Part shown: positions 8,930 through 16,494 of the stretch, piece by piece
Position numbering within the stretch: the stretch's first letter is position 1
Layout of the letters: each line of letters begins with the position of its first letter
DNA from: Saprospiraceae bacterium UBA7687
GTDB taxonomy: Bacteria > Bacteroidota > Bacteroidia > Chitinophagales > Saprospiraceae
Reading direction: 5' to 3'
Assembly (NCBI GenBank): GCA_002482845.1
Contig: DLGT01000124.1
Location: forward strand, 1-31,991
Length of the DNA stretch: 31,991 bases
Position numbers and translations under genes: made by a program
Notes under the pieces: generated by a model
Told to the model about the DNA's origin: nothing
The model's database searches: none
What the model saw: the letters and a program-made list of their open reading frames with translations, nothing else

Positions 8930-8977
8930 GTTTATCTAATTTGATCAATATCAATGATTTTTACTTAGATTTTTAAA

Positions 8978-9475
8978 TTATGCGTAAGCTGAGATAATCC
9001 CACCCATAATCATCGCTGAAACTGCCCAATAACCTAGATTAAGGAAGATATACTTCCAACTTTTTCTTTCGAAAAGTGCATTTGTAGCGATCACTGGTAA
9101 GAATAAAAAGATACTAGTCATTAGACCATGTAAAACCCCATGTTTGAATGTGCGATAGTTTGTACCATATTTAGCCATAAAGTCTGTAAAGATGGTATGT
9201 GCTTCACTACCTGGCTTATCTAATCCCGAATCTGCTAATGTAGAATAGACACCCATTTGGTGAATGACGATGGGCATAAGACCACCTGCAAACATAATAC
9301 TGAAAATTAAAGACAGACCATAAATGGCCAACATGTTTGAACCTTGGATTTTTTCTAGACTCATATTTGCTTCTTTCATCCATACTTTGTCAAAAAGTGG
9401 ACCATACCAAAGTGCACCTACAGCTAATGGAACAAGGCCTGTCGCTAAAACTACCCAAAAATTTAACTCTATCAT
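8978..9475 (-). CDS. DUF1761 family membrane protein
   Basis: A 165-residue integral membrane protein with four likely helices: about 5-24, 47-68, 112-132 and 143-164. The opening FWVVLATGLVPLAVGALWYGPLFDKVWMKE is typical of DUF1761, with the conserved WYGPLF...W segment after the first helix. The loop between helices 2 and 3 is longer than in many members (about 40 residues). The family has no established function. It appears to be a single-gene unit, with a -7 box upstream at 9498-9505 and a strong terminator downstream. Confidence 0.85.
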   Translation of the reverse strand: MIELNFWVVLATGLVPLAVGALWYGPLFDKVWMKEANMSLEKIQGSNMLAIYGLSLIFSIMFAGGLMPIVIHQMGVYSTLADSGLDKPGSEAHTIFTDFMAKYGTNYRTFKHGVLHGLMTSIFLFLPVIATNALFERKSWKYIFLNLGYWAVSAMIMGGIISAYA

Positions 9476-9497
9476 TTTAATTTTGTTTTGATGTCCA

Positions 9498-9505
9498 CAA
9501 ATGTA
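9498..9505 (-). promoter_or_regulatory. Candidate -7 element for the DUF1761 gene
   Basis: Minus strand TACATTTG, an exact TAnnTTTG match, 23 bases before the ATG at 9475. No TTTG lies 19-21 bases upstream, so this could be a regulated or weak promoter. Confidence 0.3.
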
Positions 9506-9574
9506 ATAAATATACTGAAATTGTATAAAAAATCAGGCATTAATTAGACAAATATTCAAAGACAAATTATAAAT

Positions 9575-9590
9575 ATTGACATATGTCAAT
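9575..9590. repeat. Perfect 16-base palindrome
   Basis: ATTGACATATGTCAAT is a perfect inverted repeat with no loop. It covers the stop codon of the alpha/beta hydrolase gene (TGA at 9586-9588) and lies about 70 bases upstream of the -7 box of the DUF1761 gene. It could be a binding site for a dimeric regulator; the stem is too AT-rich to be a good terminator. Confidence 0.5.
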
Positions 9591-10377
9591 TTTTCTCAAA
9601 AAAATTGTTCACTGAATTCTTGTATCTTTCAGGTTCAGTAACAAAAGCTTCTAGATGTTTACCACCAAAAATTACCATTTGAGAAGGAACTGCACAATTT
9701 TTATGTAGTTTTTCGCCCATTTCTATGGTAGTCAAAGTATCATCTGTATTATATAGAAATAATGCTTCTGAAATATTTTTTATTGATTGGACACCTTTGC
9801 TGTAATCGTGGTTTTTATTTGCAAACGGAAAGACTTTCATTAAAGCTTTCATTAGATAATATAATTTTATATTACGTTTTTTATAATATGTAAGGTTGCT
9901 ATCTAAGCAGTTTTCAATGATTATTTTATCAAGTAGGTGAGATGGATCGTTAGTATAATTTATCAAATTTGATGCACCAAATGAAATTCCATGACCAAAA
10001 AACAAAGTATCTGGAAATTTATTTCGGAAATGTTTTACAACAATGCTGAAATCTTCTGCATAATTAAAATCACTAAACTTGCTCTCACCAAATCCATTAT
10101 AATCAAAAATAACCACATGAAATCCACTATCTAAGTACATCTGAGCATGACCATTTCTCAAGAAAAATTGTTTTGCATCAGCAAGATATGGATGAGAAAG
10201 AAATACGATACCTTTAGAAGTGATAGAGGTTGTTTCTTTATGGATTACACAAATATTTTTAAATCCTGATTCAATATTAATCTTATTCCATCCTTCCAAT
10301 AGCACTTTGTCTTCTAGATAAGCTCGTCCTCGCGGCAAAAGTACTTTGTGTAAGGTGTTTTTTATAAATGACTTCAT
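9586..10377 (-). CDS. Alpha/beta hydrolase
   Basis: A 263-residue serine hydrolase. The catalytic triad can be read directly: nucleophile Ser132 in GHGISFGAS (elbow GISFG), acid Asp212 or Asp213 in YNTDDT, and His241 in GGKHLEAF. The oxyanion loop is FLSHPYLADAKQF (about 59-71), and FDYNGFGESK (91-100) is the usual strand-4 motif. There is no signal peptide: the N-terminus is basic (MKSFIKNTLHKVLLPRGR), so it is probably cytoplasmic or membrane-associated. It fits the broad S33/BAAT-like groups, and substrate cannot be inferred. It has its own promoter at 10418-10449 and no operon partner; the DUF1761 gene 110 bases downstream has its own -7 box. Confidence 0.8.
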   Translation of the reverse strand: MKSFIKNTLHKVLLPRGRAYLEDKVLLEGWNKINIESGFKNICVIHKETTSITSKGIVFLSHPYLADAKQFFLRNGHAQMYLDSGFHVVIFDYNGFGESKFSDFNYAEDFSIVVKHFRNKFPDTLFFGHGISFGASNLINYTNDPSHLLDKIIIENCLDSNLTYYKKRNIKLYYLMKALMKVFPFANKNHDYSKGVQSIKNISEALFLYNTDDTLTTIEMGEKLHKNCAVPSQMVIFGGKHLEAFVTEPERYKNSVNNFFEKN

Positions 10378-10699
10378 TACAAGTTTGTGTAAAATTAGAT
10401 AAACAGTTTAAGTCACACAAAGGTATCATTCCATAATTGATGTATCTAAATTTCTTTAGACAAAATATTTTTATTTTTCTTATATAATATTTGGGTTTAT
10501 ATAAGTCACATATTATGAGTAAGTTTTATATTTATTTTTCTTAATACTTGATAGTAAGTGTATTATGTATGATGAAAATGATATATTAATTGAATTTTAT
10601 ATTTTTTATTTCAATAATAAGATATACCTTTACAGTTCCATTCAGATACCGATTTGTCTGATTGTGTAACCGATTATTAATTAACCCAAATCCGATTTT
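10378..10699. other. AT-rich divergent intergenic region
   Basis: 322 bases between the divergent hydrolase and PKD-like membrane protein genes. It holds the hydrolase promoter. For the plus-strand gene the only candidate is TACCTTTA at about 10625-10632, one base from consensus and without a -33 box. No open frame of note was seen. Confidence 0.5.
10418..10449 (-). promoter_or_regulatory. Promoter of the alpha/beta hydrolase gene
   Basis: On the minus strand TTAG (10446-10449), one base from TTTG, is followed by 20 bases and an exact -7 box TACCTTTG (10418-10425). The predicted start near 10411 gives a leader of about 34 bases before the ATG at 10377. Confidence 0.4.
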
Positions 10700-11197
10700 A
10701 TGAATGTAAATCATTACACTCCTGTTCGTATTAGTAAGCGTGCTACTAATTTTTCACATTTGATCACAACTCATTTGGAGCCTTTGCTTTTGAGTTTGTT
10801 GGTTCTTACTGGCATCATTGGTTCAATTTATCTTTTTGGACAGCAACTTAATGGCAGTGATTCATTACAAGTTTCTTCTATTAATAATGGCCCAGAAAAA
10901 ACGTCTCTAGCTAGTATACTTTTTGCTTCACCAGAAGAAGATGGATCTAACAAATTTGATGATTATGTCAAAATGGAAAGTAAATTTGATGCAGGTGCTA
11001 AGTTTAATTTTGAGTTTTTGGAAGACCCTAAAGCTTCACGTTATGTGATGGAAATGGGCGATGGTGTAAGACTTATTGTTACCCAAAAAAATCTTCAATA
11101 CCAATACGCTGAACCAGGTAAATACGTTATTGAACTCAAAGAATTAAAAAGTGGATTACTCCAATTGATAGGTACAAAAAGCATCAAAGTCAAATAA
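10700..11197 (+). CDS. Single-pass membrane protein with PKD-like domain
   Basis: A 165-residue protein that I cannot assign to a named family. Residues 1-26 are polar and basic (cytoplasmic), 27-47 form one membrane helix (LEPLLLSLLVLTGIIGSIYLF), 50-90 are a Ser/Asn/Asp-rich linker, and 92-165 look like a small beta-sandwich: MEMGDGVRL (117-125) followed by YQYAEPGKYVIEL matches the GDG...Y...GxY.V.L core of PKD domains. The topology would place this domain in the periplasm. It stands alone, with about 320 non-coding bases before it and a possible hairpin after it. A role in envelope binding or assembly is plausible but not shown. Confidence 0.6.
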   Translation: MNVNHYTPVRISKRATNFSHLITTHLEPLLLSLLVLTGIIGSIYLFGQQLNGSDSLQVSSINNGPEKTSLASILFASPEEDGSNKFDDYVKMESKFDAGAKFNFEFLEDPKASRYVMEMGDGVRLIVTQKNLQYQYAEPGKYVIELKELKSGLLQLIGTKSIKVK

Positions 11198-11288
11198 AAC
11201 TTTTTAAGCTCCTTTTGTCATATTGAAAGTAGATTTCTATCTATAATATAGCATTTTAATAATGTTGTATCAGGTTGTTTATTCTTTT

Positions 11289-11343
11289 GAACAAACCATC
11301 AAGAATTGGCAATTTGATTTCTTTTGATCTTAAATGGTGGTTC
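11289..11343 (+). terminator. Imperfect terminator hairpin
   Basis: GAACAAACCAT (11289-11299) pairs imperfectly with ATGGTGGTTC (11334-11343), with further partial pairing inside, and is followed by a run of T at 11345-11351. It lies after the PKD-like membrane protein gene and just ahead of the PspC promoter. The stem has bulges, so the call is tentative. Confidence 0.35.
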
Positions 11344-11356
11344 ATTTTTTTAATAA

Positions 11357-11388
11357 TTTGGAATTGATTTAAAAACAATTTAAATTTG
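11357..11388 (+). promoter_or_regulatory. Promoter of the PspC-domain gene
   Basis: TTTG (11357-11360), 20 bases, TAAATTTG (11381-11388): an exact match to the Bacteroidota promoter form. The predicted start near 11395 gives a leader of about 30 bases. Confidence 0.6.
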
Positions 11389-11424
11389 CATTGGTTATAG
11401 TACCAAATCCAAATAATTCTATTT

Positions 11425-11646
11425 ATGTCCATCATTGAAAATACTGTAAAACCTTTTGTAGAAAAATATAGTTTCGGAGTTTGTAGCTATCTCGCAGCAA
11501 AATGGGGCTTAAATGAATCAAGAGTTAGGTTGTATTTTATTTACAGCAGTTTCGTTGCATTTGGTTCTCCCATTATTTTTTATTTAGCTACTGCATTTTG
11601 GATAAATATTAAAAAATACTTACGTTCGGGGTTCAGTCTTAGATAA
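11425..11646 (+). CDS. PspC-domain protein
   Basis: A 73-residue protein matching the PspC domain: SFGVCSYLAAKWGLNESRVRLYF (residues 16-38) is the conserved G-V-C-x-x-L-A...G-x-x-x-x-x-V-R block, followed by one hydrophobic helix (about 39-60) and a basic tail. In Proteobacteria PspC is an inner-membrane part of the phage shock envelope-stress response; many Bacteroidota have short stand-alone PspC proteins without pspA nearby, as here. Its role in this organism is therefore inferred only from the domain. It has a clear promoter of its own and converges on the hydrolase gene that follows. Confidence 0.85.
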   Translation: MSIIENTVKPFVEKYSFGVCSYLAAKWGLNESRVRLYFIYSSFVAFGSPIIFYLATAFWINIKKYLRSGFSLR

Positions 11647-11685
11647 TGCCTTTAGTTAAGACTCACTGTAGGCATAGTCTGTTAA
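11646..11685. repeat. Two interleaved inverted repeats between convergent genes
   Basis: ATGCCT (11646-11651) pairs with AGGCAT (11670-11675), and TTAAGACT (11656-11663) pairs with AGTC-TTAA (11676-11685, two-base bulge). The two stems exclude each other because there is no loop left to cross between them. They fill most of the 55-base gap between the convergent PspC and hydrolase genes. Neither strand has a good T run, so terminator function is uncertain. Confidence 0.35.
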
Positions 11686-11701
11686 AGTTGGATTTATATC
11701 T

Positions 11702-12697
11702 TTATATTGGCTTTAGACCGAGTACTTTCTCAGCCCACTGATATGTTTCATTTGCCACAAGATATATATTTTCATTCATTAAGTAAGATGAAATGACATG
11801 GTGACCCGCAGTTGGAAATGCTACTTTATGTTTTTGATCAGCAGGTGTACCTATTTGGTTATAAAAATCTAGCATTCTAGATACAGAGACTACTTTATCT
11901 TGATTTTCTTCGTCTTTGTAATAATAACCCATAAAAACAGGAACTTTGACTTTTTGGAAAGTTTCTTCATGCATGTAATCCTTAATTATGGTTTTTAATG
12001 CAAAAAGTCCGTTTGTGTGGTAGACTGAATTCCAATATTTTTGTTGGTCTGGAGTGTAGTTTATTCTATTATACTCACCACCCATTACCAAAGATGAAAG
12101 TTGTTTTCCCCACGGATATAGGAGTAGTTCTGAATTAGTATCATAAATGTCAATATTTGGCGAATACATGATCATACTATGTATATCTTCGCCTGCAGCG
12201 GCAAGTATCGCTGACAATGTTCCTCCTGTAGAACAAGAAATAACAATCACTTTTTCACCTAGTATTTTACCGATATCAATGGCATCTTCAGCCGATTGAA
12301 TAAAATTGTCTGGCGTCAAAGTTTTGAATGTATCATCATATGATCTTCCATGATCTTCAAGTCGAGCAAGGTACAAATTGCAGCCATATCTTTTTGCAAA
12401 ATCTCTGTGTATGGGCGCACCTTCTTCATGGCTAGCCGAAAAACCATGAAGATAAACTACACTATAAGGTGTTTTTTGTTGGAAGCTGTCATTTGCCCAA
12501 ACAATTTTTGCTTCATTACCAGGTTTAATATCCTCTGTTTTAAATTCTTTTGATTTTACATAGTCTTCTAGTGACTGAATTGGAACATTTATTTCTGTAT
12601 CTAAGATTGTGGCAGGTTCAAATGTGACTTTAGGGCCCATGAAACCAACTATGGCAAGTAGAATAATAAAGAATAATAAAATTTTTAAAATTTTCAC
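11702..12697 (-). CDS. Membrane-anchored or exported alpha/beta hydrolase, lipase/esterase-like
   Basis: A 331-residue serine hydrolase with an N-terminal hydrophobic segment (residues 3-20, after MKILK) that may be a signal anchor. Triad candidates: Ser156 in ISCSTGG, where the usual first Gly of GxSxG is Ser; His299 or His300 in AGHHVISS; and an acidic residue in KDEENQD (about 261-267). The oxyanion loop is YLHGFSAS (82-89), and ARLEDHGRS (111-119) matches the monoacylglycerol-lipase-type motif. It is the last gene of a likely four-gene operon, 23 bases after the coaE stop. The substrate is unknown; acyl-ester or lipid cleavage is inferred from the fold. Confidence 0.8.
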   Translation of the reverse strand: MKILKILLFFIILLAIVGFMGPKVTFEPATILDTEINVPIQSLEDYVKSKEFKTEDIKPGNEAKIVWANDSFQQKTPYSVVYLHGFSASHEEGAPIHRDFAKRYGCNLYLARLEDHGRSYDDTFKTLTPDNFIQSAEDAIDIGKILGEKVIVISCSTGGTLSAILAAAGEDIHSMIMYSPNIDIYDTNSELLLYPWGKQLSSLVMGGEYNRINYTPDQQKYWNSVYHTNGLFALKTIIKDYMHEETFQKVKVPVFMGYYYKDEENQDKVVSVSRMLDFYNQIGTPADQKHKVAFPTAGHHVISSYLMNENIYLVANETYQWAEKVLGLKPI

Positions 12698-12720
12698 GGG
12701 ATTAAGGTTTATGATATTGA

Positions 12721-13323
12721 TTAATTATTTCCTGAATATTTACGATGGATTTCCCATACTTGTGGTATCAGAGGCGTGTTGCCATCATTTTTAATAACGT
12801 AATCTGCTACTCTCACTTTTTCATCTTCTGGCAATTGATTTTTTATCCTTGCTGATACTTCTTCTTCTGATACTTGATCGCGTTCCATAACTCTTTTTAT
12901 TCGAATATTTTCTGGACAAGTCACTACAATTAAAGCATCAAGGTGCTTGTAGGATTTAGTTTCAACTAATAAGGCAGCTTCTTTCAAAACGTATGTGGCA
13001 TTTGTTTTTGATTTAATATTTTCGTACCATCTTTCTACATCAGTTTGCACGGCAGGATGGACTATTTTATTCATACTTTCCAAAAGACTTTTATCACTAA
13101 ATATTTTAGAAGCAATGAATGCTTTGTTAGGTTTTCCGTTTTTATAATAGGATTCTGCTCCTAATAACTCCTTTATTTGTCTTTTTACGGCAGGATTAAT
13201 GCTAATAATTTTTTTGGCTTCAAGATCGGCATAATAAATAGGAACACCTAAGGTCTCAAATATTTTGCAAACCGTAGTCTTACCAGAACCTATACCACCA
13301 GTGATGCCTACTTTTTTTAGCAT
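12721..13323 (-). CDS. coaE: Dephospho-CoA kinase
   Basis: A 200-residue P-loop kinase that phosphorylates the 3'-hydroxyl of dephospho-CoA, the last step of coenzyme A synthesis in the cytoplasm. The Walker A loop GGIGSGKTT is at 9-17, the following YYADLEAKK (29-37) carries the substrate-binding Asp of the family, and VTCPENIRIKRVMERD (133-148) matches the lid region. Length is typical. It lies seven bases after the small membrane-protein gene and 23 bases before the hydrolase gene, so it is probably expressed as part of that operon. Confidence 0.93.
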   Translation of the reverse strand: MLKKVGITGGIGSGKTTVCKIFETLGVPIYYADLEAKKIISINPAVKRQIKELLGAESYYKNGKPNKAFIASKIFSDKSLLESMNKIVHPAVQTDVERWYENIKSKTNATYVLKEAALLVETKSYKHLDALIVVTCPENIRIKRVMERDQVSEEEVSARIKNQLPEDEKVRVADYVIKNDGNTPLIPQVWEIHRKYSGNN

Positions 13324-13330
13324 GATTAAG

Positions 13331-13681
13331 TTACTTTTTTGAAAATAGTAAACGACTCCAAGCCCCTAATAATCCACTCAACCCACCCACAATGCTTCCT
13401 ACTATAGCTGTCAAAAACAATACTGCTCCACTAGAAATGCCACCCATCACATTTCCTAAAAGTATTGACATAGGCCCATCAAAATTTCCGTCAGACATCC
13501 AAGCTTTGACATACCAAAGTACAAATATAGCTAATAAACTCGATGCAAATGCAACAAATTTGGACAGATTAGCAAAACAACACACTAAAAAACAAACGAT
13601 GGCCACTATCCACCATGGCAAAAATATCTGAGCTAGATAAGTGATGAATATAATGATTGGTATAATAACTATGTTTTTCAT
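13331..13681 (-). CDS. Small four-helix membrane protein of unknown function
   Basis: A 116-residue hydrophobic protein that I do not recognise as a named family. About four helices are visible: 4-19, 23-38, 42-60 and 75-107, the last a long Gly/Ser-rich stretch (GNVMGGISSGAVLFLTAIVG) that may be two short helices. The C-terminus is basic (SRLLFSKK). Its ATG overlaps the TGA of the preceding acylase gene in an ATGA arrangement, and coaE follows seven bases later, so translation is probably coupled. It could be an accessory to the acylase or an unrelated passenger; the sequence does not say. Confidence 0.65.
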   Translation of the reverse strand: MKNIVIIPIIIFITYLAQIFLPWWIVAIVCFLVCCFANLSKFVAFASSLLAIFVLWYVKAWMSDGNFDGPMSILLGNVMGGISSGAVLFLTAIVGSIVGGLSGLLGAWSRLLFSKK

Positions 13682-16107
13682 TTTGATGCAATTAATTGGA
13701 TGGATTGGGTTGTTTTATCTTTAAGTTCATCTTTTTTGGATACAAAGTTTGGATTATAGTATTCACCCTTTGACCAAGCAGGTATCATGTTTTTGTAGTA
13801 TTTGCTTGTCGGATTACCTGATTGACCACCTGGATATACAGCGTATGCTTTGATTTTATTTTCTAAACTTACCACCATTCTCCAACTCGGGCCAAACGAC
13901 TGTCCCGTAGCATTGACTGCATCAGGGCATCCATCCACCGCAAGGTCCATCGCAGACAAAGCAGGTAATCTGGTCAAGTGATAAATATGTAAAGGTTTGT
14001 ATTGTCCCCAAGTATTGTTTTTTCCTTCTTTTGTACGATTATTAAAATCTGAAATAGCTTCTTGTAATGATTTTAGTACTATATCAGACGTTAATTCAAT
14101 ATTTGGAGTAGACTTTATATCAAAATATTTATGATTTGGATATTTTTGAATGAACTCCAGGAGTACCCAAGGTTCTGGTAGTTTTACATCCATATTGTTG
14201 TGTTCAATAACGATTTCATCCCATGTATTATTCGCCAATTTAGTATAAAAAAGATCAAAAAGGGTAGGAGCTTCTTGATCGGCCAGATATCTAAAGTCCC
14301 ATTTATTTAATAATTCCCAACCTATTTTTAGACTATCTTTTAGTGATAAGCTATCCACAATTGATCTTAAGGTTGTAATGTACTCAGCTGCTTTAACTGA
14401 ATAAGCATCTTGTTGCATTTTTTTCATGTCGTCTGCTGTTATTCCATTCATCGAGGTAAGTTTGTCATTTACACTTCGATTTCTATACCTTTCAAATTTT
14501 CCGGTGAAGTAATAAGGATAACTGCCATCTGCACTTACTTGGTTTGCGGATGAGATAAAGCCACGTTTAGGATTCAGAATTTGTGGATTTTGATGTCTTG
14601 GTATGAATGCTTGCCAACCATTTTTGGTGTCATCTCCATATTCAACAAATCGTCCATCTTGGTCATATTTTGCTGGGAATCTACCATTGACTCGAAGTGC
14701 TATATCACCAGATACCGATGCAAACCCAAAGTTTTGGGCAGGTGCAATATAATTACCCGTAGCTTGGAGATAATCGTCATAGTTTTTACAAGACAATGCC
14801 TGAATAAAAGTATTAAATTCGTCTGTGTCTGGTTCATCATGTGCAAGCCATCTCATAGCTAGATCATGATTTCCACCTTCCGATGTACGATATATGGGCC
14901 CCCAATGTGTATATTTTACAGTGTCGATTAAGGATTGACCACCTTTGATATTTATTGTTTCTATCCTTGATGTTATGTCCATTTCCTTACCATCAAGATA
15001 GTATTTGGTTTTTTCTTTATTTACCCATTTTATGACATAAATATCTTCAACATCTTGGCCTACATTGGTTTCTCCCCAAGCTATATATTCATTAAAACCT
15101 ATCATAATGCCTGGGAATCCAGGGAAAGAAACGCCATATGCATTAATTTCAGGTGTTTGAATTTGTACTTCAAACCATATAGAAGGTAACCCAAGACTTA
15201 GATGAGGATCATTGCAAAAGATAGGTGAGCCAGTTGCAGTTTTTGTTCCACTGACTGCCCAACTATTACTTCCTACACCTTTGTCTCTGTTTTCATAAAA
15301 TGATTTTAATAGTGGTTTTTTAAAGAACGCTTTTGTGTCTTGGGGCATTCCATATAGCGTATCGAAAGCATATGGTTTTTCAGTAGGTATTACCGGGTTT
15401 TCTGTTAATTGCCTTTCAGGATAAAGTTGATTAAAGTCTTCTTTTCCAAGTAGTTGCATTAGATTTGTATACTCTACATCATCATTTCTACCGGCTAGAG
15501 TAAGTGACATTTGTTTAAATATCAAGGCAGATTTTAATGGTGTCCATTCTGAAGGTTCAATATTAAATAACTTATATTCGAATGGAAGGTTTTCTGGTTT
15601 TAAACTCTTAATATATGCATTAACACCTTCGATGTAACTAAGTACAAGGTGATAATTTGGTTGTTTTTCCCAGCCTTTGACTGCATTTTCAGCAGCAAAC
15701 TTCATTCCCCTGCGCCTACTTGCAAGATCGAGTTCAATGGTACGTGGTCCGAAAATGGATGACAATTCTCCTGCTGCAACTTTTGCCAAGAACTCCATTT
15801 GGAATAATCTATTCTGTGCTTCTGCATATCCTTGAGCAAATAGGGCATCATTCAGGTTTTCGGCAAAAATATGGGGAACTCTTCGTTCATCATAAATAAT
15901 ATCAATATTTCCTTTAATTCCATTTTGCGAAAGATCATAATTGTTCTTTTCATTATTATTGTCTGATGTCCATGCGCCACCAAAAGGATTTAAAAATTTT
16001 CCAAGTGGTGGTAAGGGGTTATTCGGAATAGATACGGCGCCATGTAATATAAGTATGAGCGTTATAGTAAAGATAGTAGTTATAACAAAAAAGACTTTTT
16101 GCCCCAT
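13678..16107 (-). CDS. Penicillin acylase family (Ntn) hydrolase
   Basis: An 809-residue N-terminal-nucleophile amidohydrolase. A signal sequence or anchor (residues 3-25) sends it to the periplasm. The alpha-chain part starts with IDIIYDERRVPHIFAEN (68-84) and AQGYAEAQNRLFQME (91-105), both strongly conserved in the family. Self-cleavage would occur between Gly279 and Ser280 in KGVGSNSWAVSG, making Ser280 the catalytic N-terminus of the beta chain; NDPHL (about 298-302) and GFPGIMIGFNEYIAWGETN follow as expected. Members cleave amides such as beta-lactam side chains or acyl-homoserine lactones, so the natural substrate is open. It is the first gene of the operon with the four-helix protein, coaE and a hydrolase. 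No clear promoter was found upstream. Confidence 0.9.
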   Translation of the reverse strand: MGQKVFFVITTIFTITLILILHGAVSIPNNPLPPLGKFLNPFGGAWTSDNNNEKNNYDLSQNGIKGNIDIIYDERRVPHIFAENLNDALFAQGYAEAQNRLFQMEFLAKVAAGELSSIFGPRTIELDLASRRRGMKFAAENAVKGWEKQPNYHLVLSYIEGVNAYIKSLKPENLPFEYKLFNIEPSEWTPLKSALIFKQMSLTLAGRNDDVEYTNLMQLLGKEDFNQLYPERQLTENPVIPTEKPYAFDTLYGMPQDTKAFFKKPLLKSFYENRDKGVGSNSWAVSGTKTATGSPIFCNDPHLSLGLPSIWFEVQIQTPEINAYGVSFPGFPGIMIGFNEYIAWGETNVGQDVEDIYVIKWVNKEKTKYYLDGKEMDITSRIETINIKGGQSLIDTVKYTHWGPIYRTSEGGNHDLAMRWLAHDEPDTDEFNTFIQALSCKNYDDYLQATGNYIAPAQNFGFASVSGDIALRVNGRFPAKYDQDGRFVEYGDDTKNGWQAFIPRHQNPQILNPKRGFISSANQVSADGSYPYYFTGKFERYRNRSVNDKLTSMNGITADDMKKMQQDAYSVKAAEYITTLRSIVDSLSLKDSLKIGWELLNKWDFRYLADQEAPTLFDLFYTKLANNTWDEIVIEHNNMDVKLPEPWVLLEFIQKYPNHKYFDIKSTPNIELTSDIVLKSLQEAISDFNNRTKEGKNNTWGQYKPLHIYHLTRLPALSAMDLAVDGCPDAVNATGQSFGPSWRMVVSLENKIKAYAVYPGGQSGNPTSKYYKNMIPAWSKGEYYNPNFVSKKDELKDKTTQSIQLIASK

Positions 16108-16494
16108 GTGGATAATGATTTAGGCAGTAATGATAATATTTATTTTTTAAATTGGACGTAAAATTATAAAAAATAGTTTAGAATATTAACAATTATTTTA
16201 TGCCTATTGGGCAAATAAAATTATTGAAATTTCAATGTTAGCAGGTTTATTTAATAAGAAAAGTATAATTTTCAAATCTTACTTTTAAACTTGTTTTCGA
16301 TTGTTATACTGTCAAAATTGGTCAATTTAAAGCAATATTCATCATTTTTATGCCAATTTGTCTATTTTGATGGAATGGTATAGTTTTGGTCAACTATCTT
16401 TACATTGAAATATTTAATATCTTTGCCACTCTTTTGAAATAAAAGTGGTGTAAAGTCATTTATAAGCAATATCAATCACGAAAATATATACATA
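16108..16494. other. Divergent intergenic region ahead of secA
   Basis: 387 bases, AT-rich. It contains the secA promoter at 16357-16388. For the minus-strand acylase gene only a weak TAATTTTA (one base from the -7 form) was noticed about 60 bases upstream of its ATG. No open frame or RNA gene was seen. Confidence 0.55.
16357..16388 (+). promoter_or_regulatory. Promoter of secA-ribD-nth
   Basis: TTTG (16357-16360), exactly 20 bases, then TAGTTTTG (16381-16388): a complete Bacteroidota promoter match. Predicted start near 16395, giving a leader of about 100 bases. Confidence 0.6.

Larger units (their letters stand above)
8644..8977. other. Intergenic region with plug promoter and DUF1761 terminator
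   Basis: 334 bases without a gene. It holds the promoter of the plug-protein gene (8749-8779) and the terminator of the DUF1761 gene (8885-8929). No further open frame or repeat was seen. Confidence 0.6.

Noticed and set aside
14581..14862. A 93-codon plus-strand open frame inside the acylase gene
   Set aside because: It is antisense to a conserved part of the acylase, with no family resemblance.
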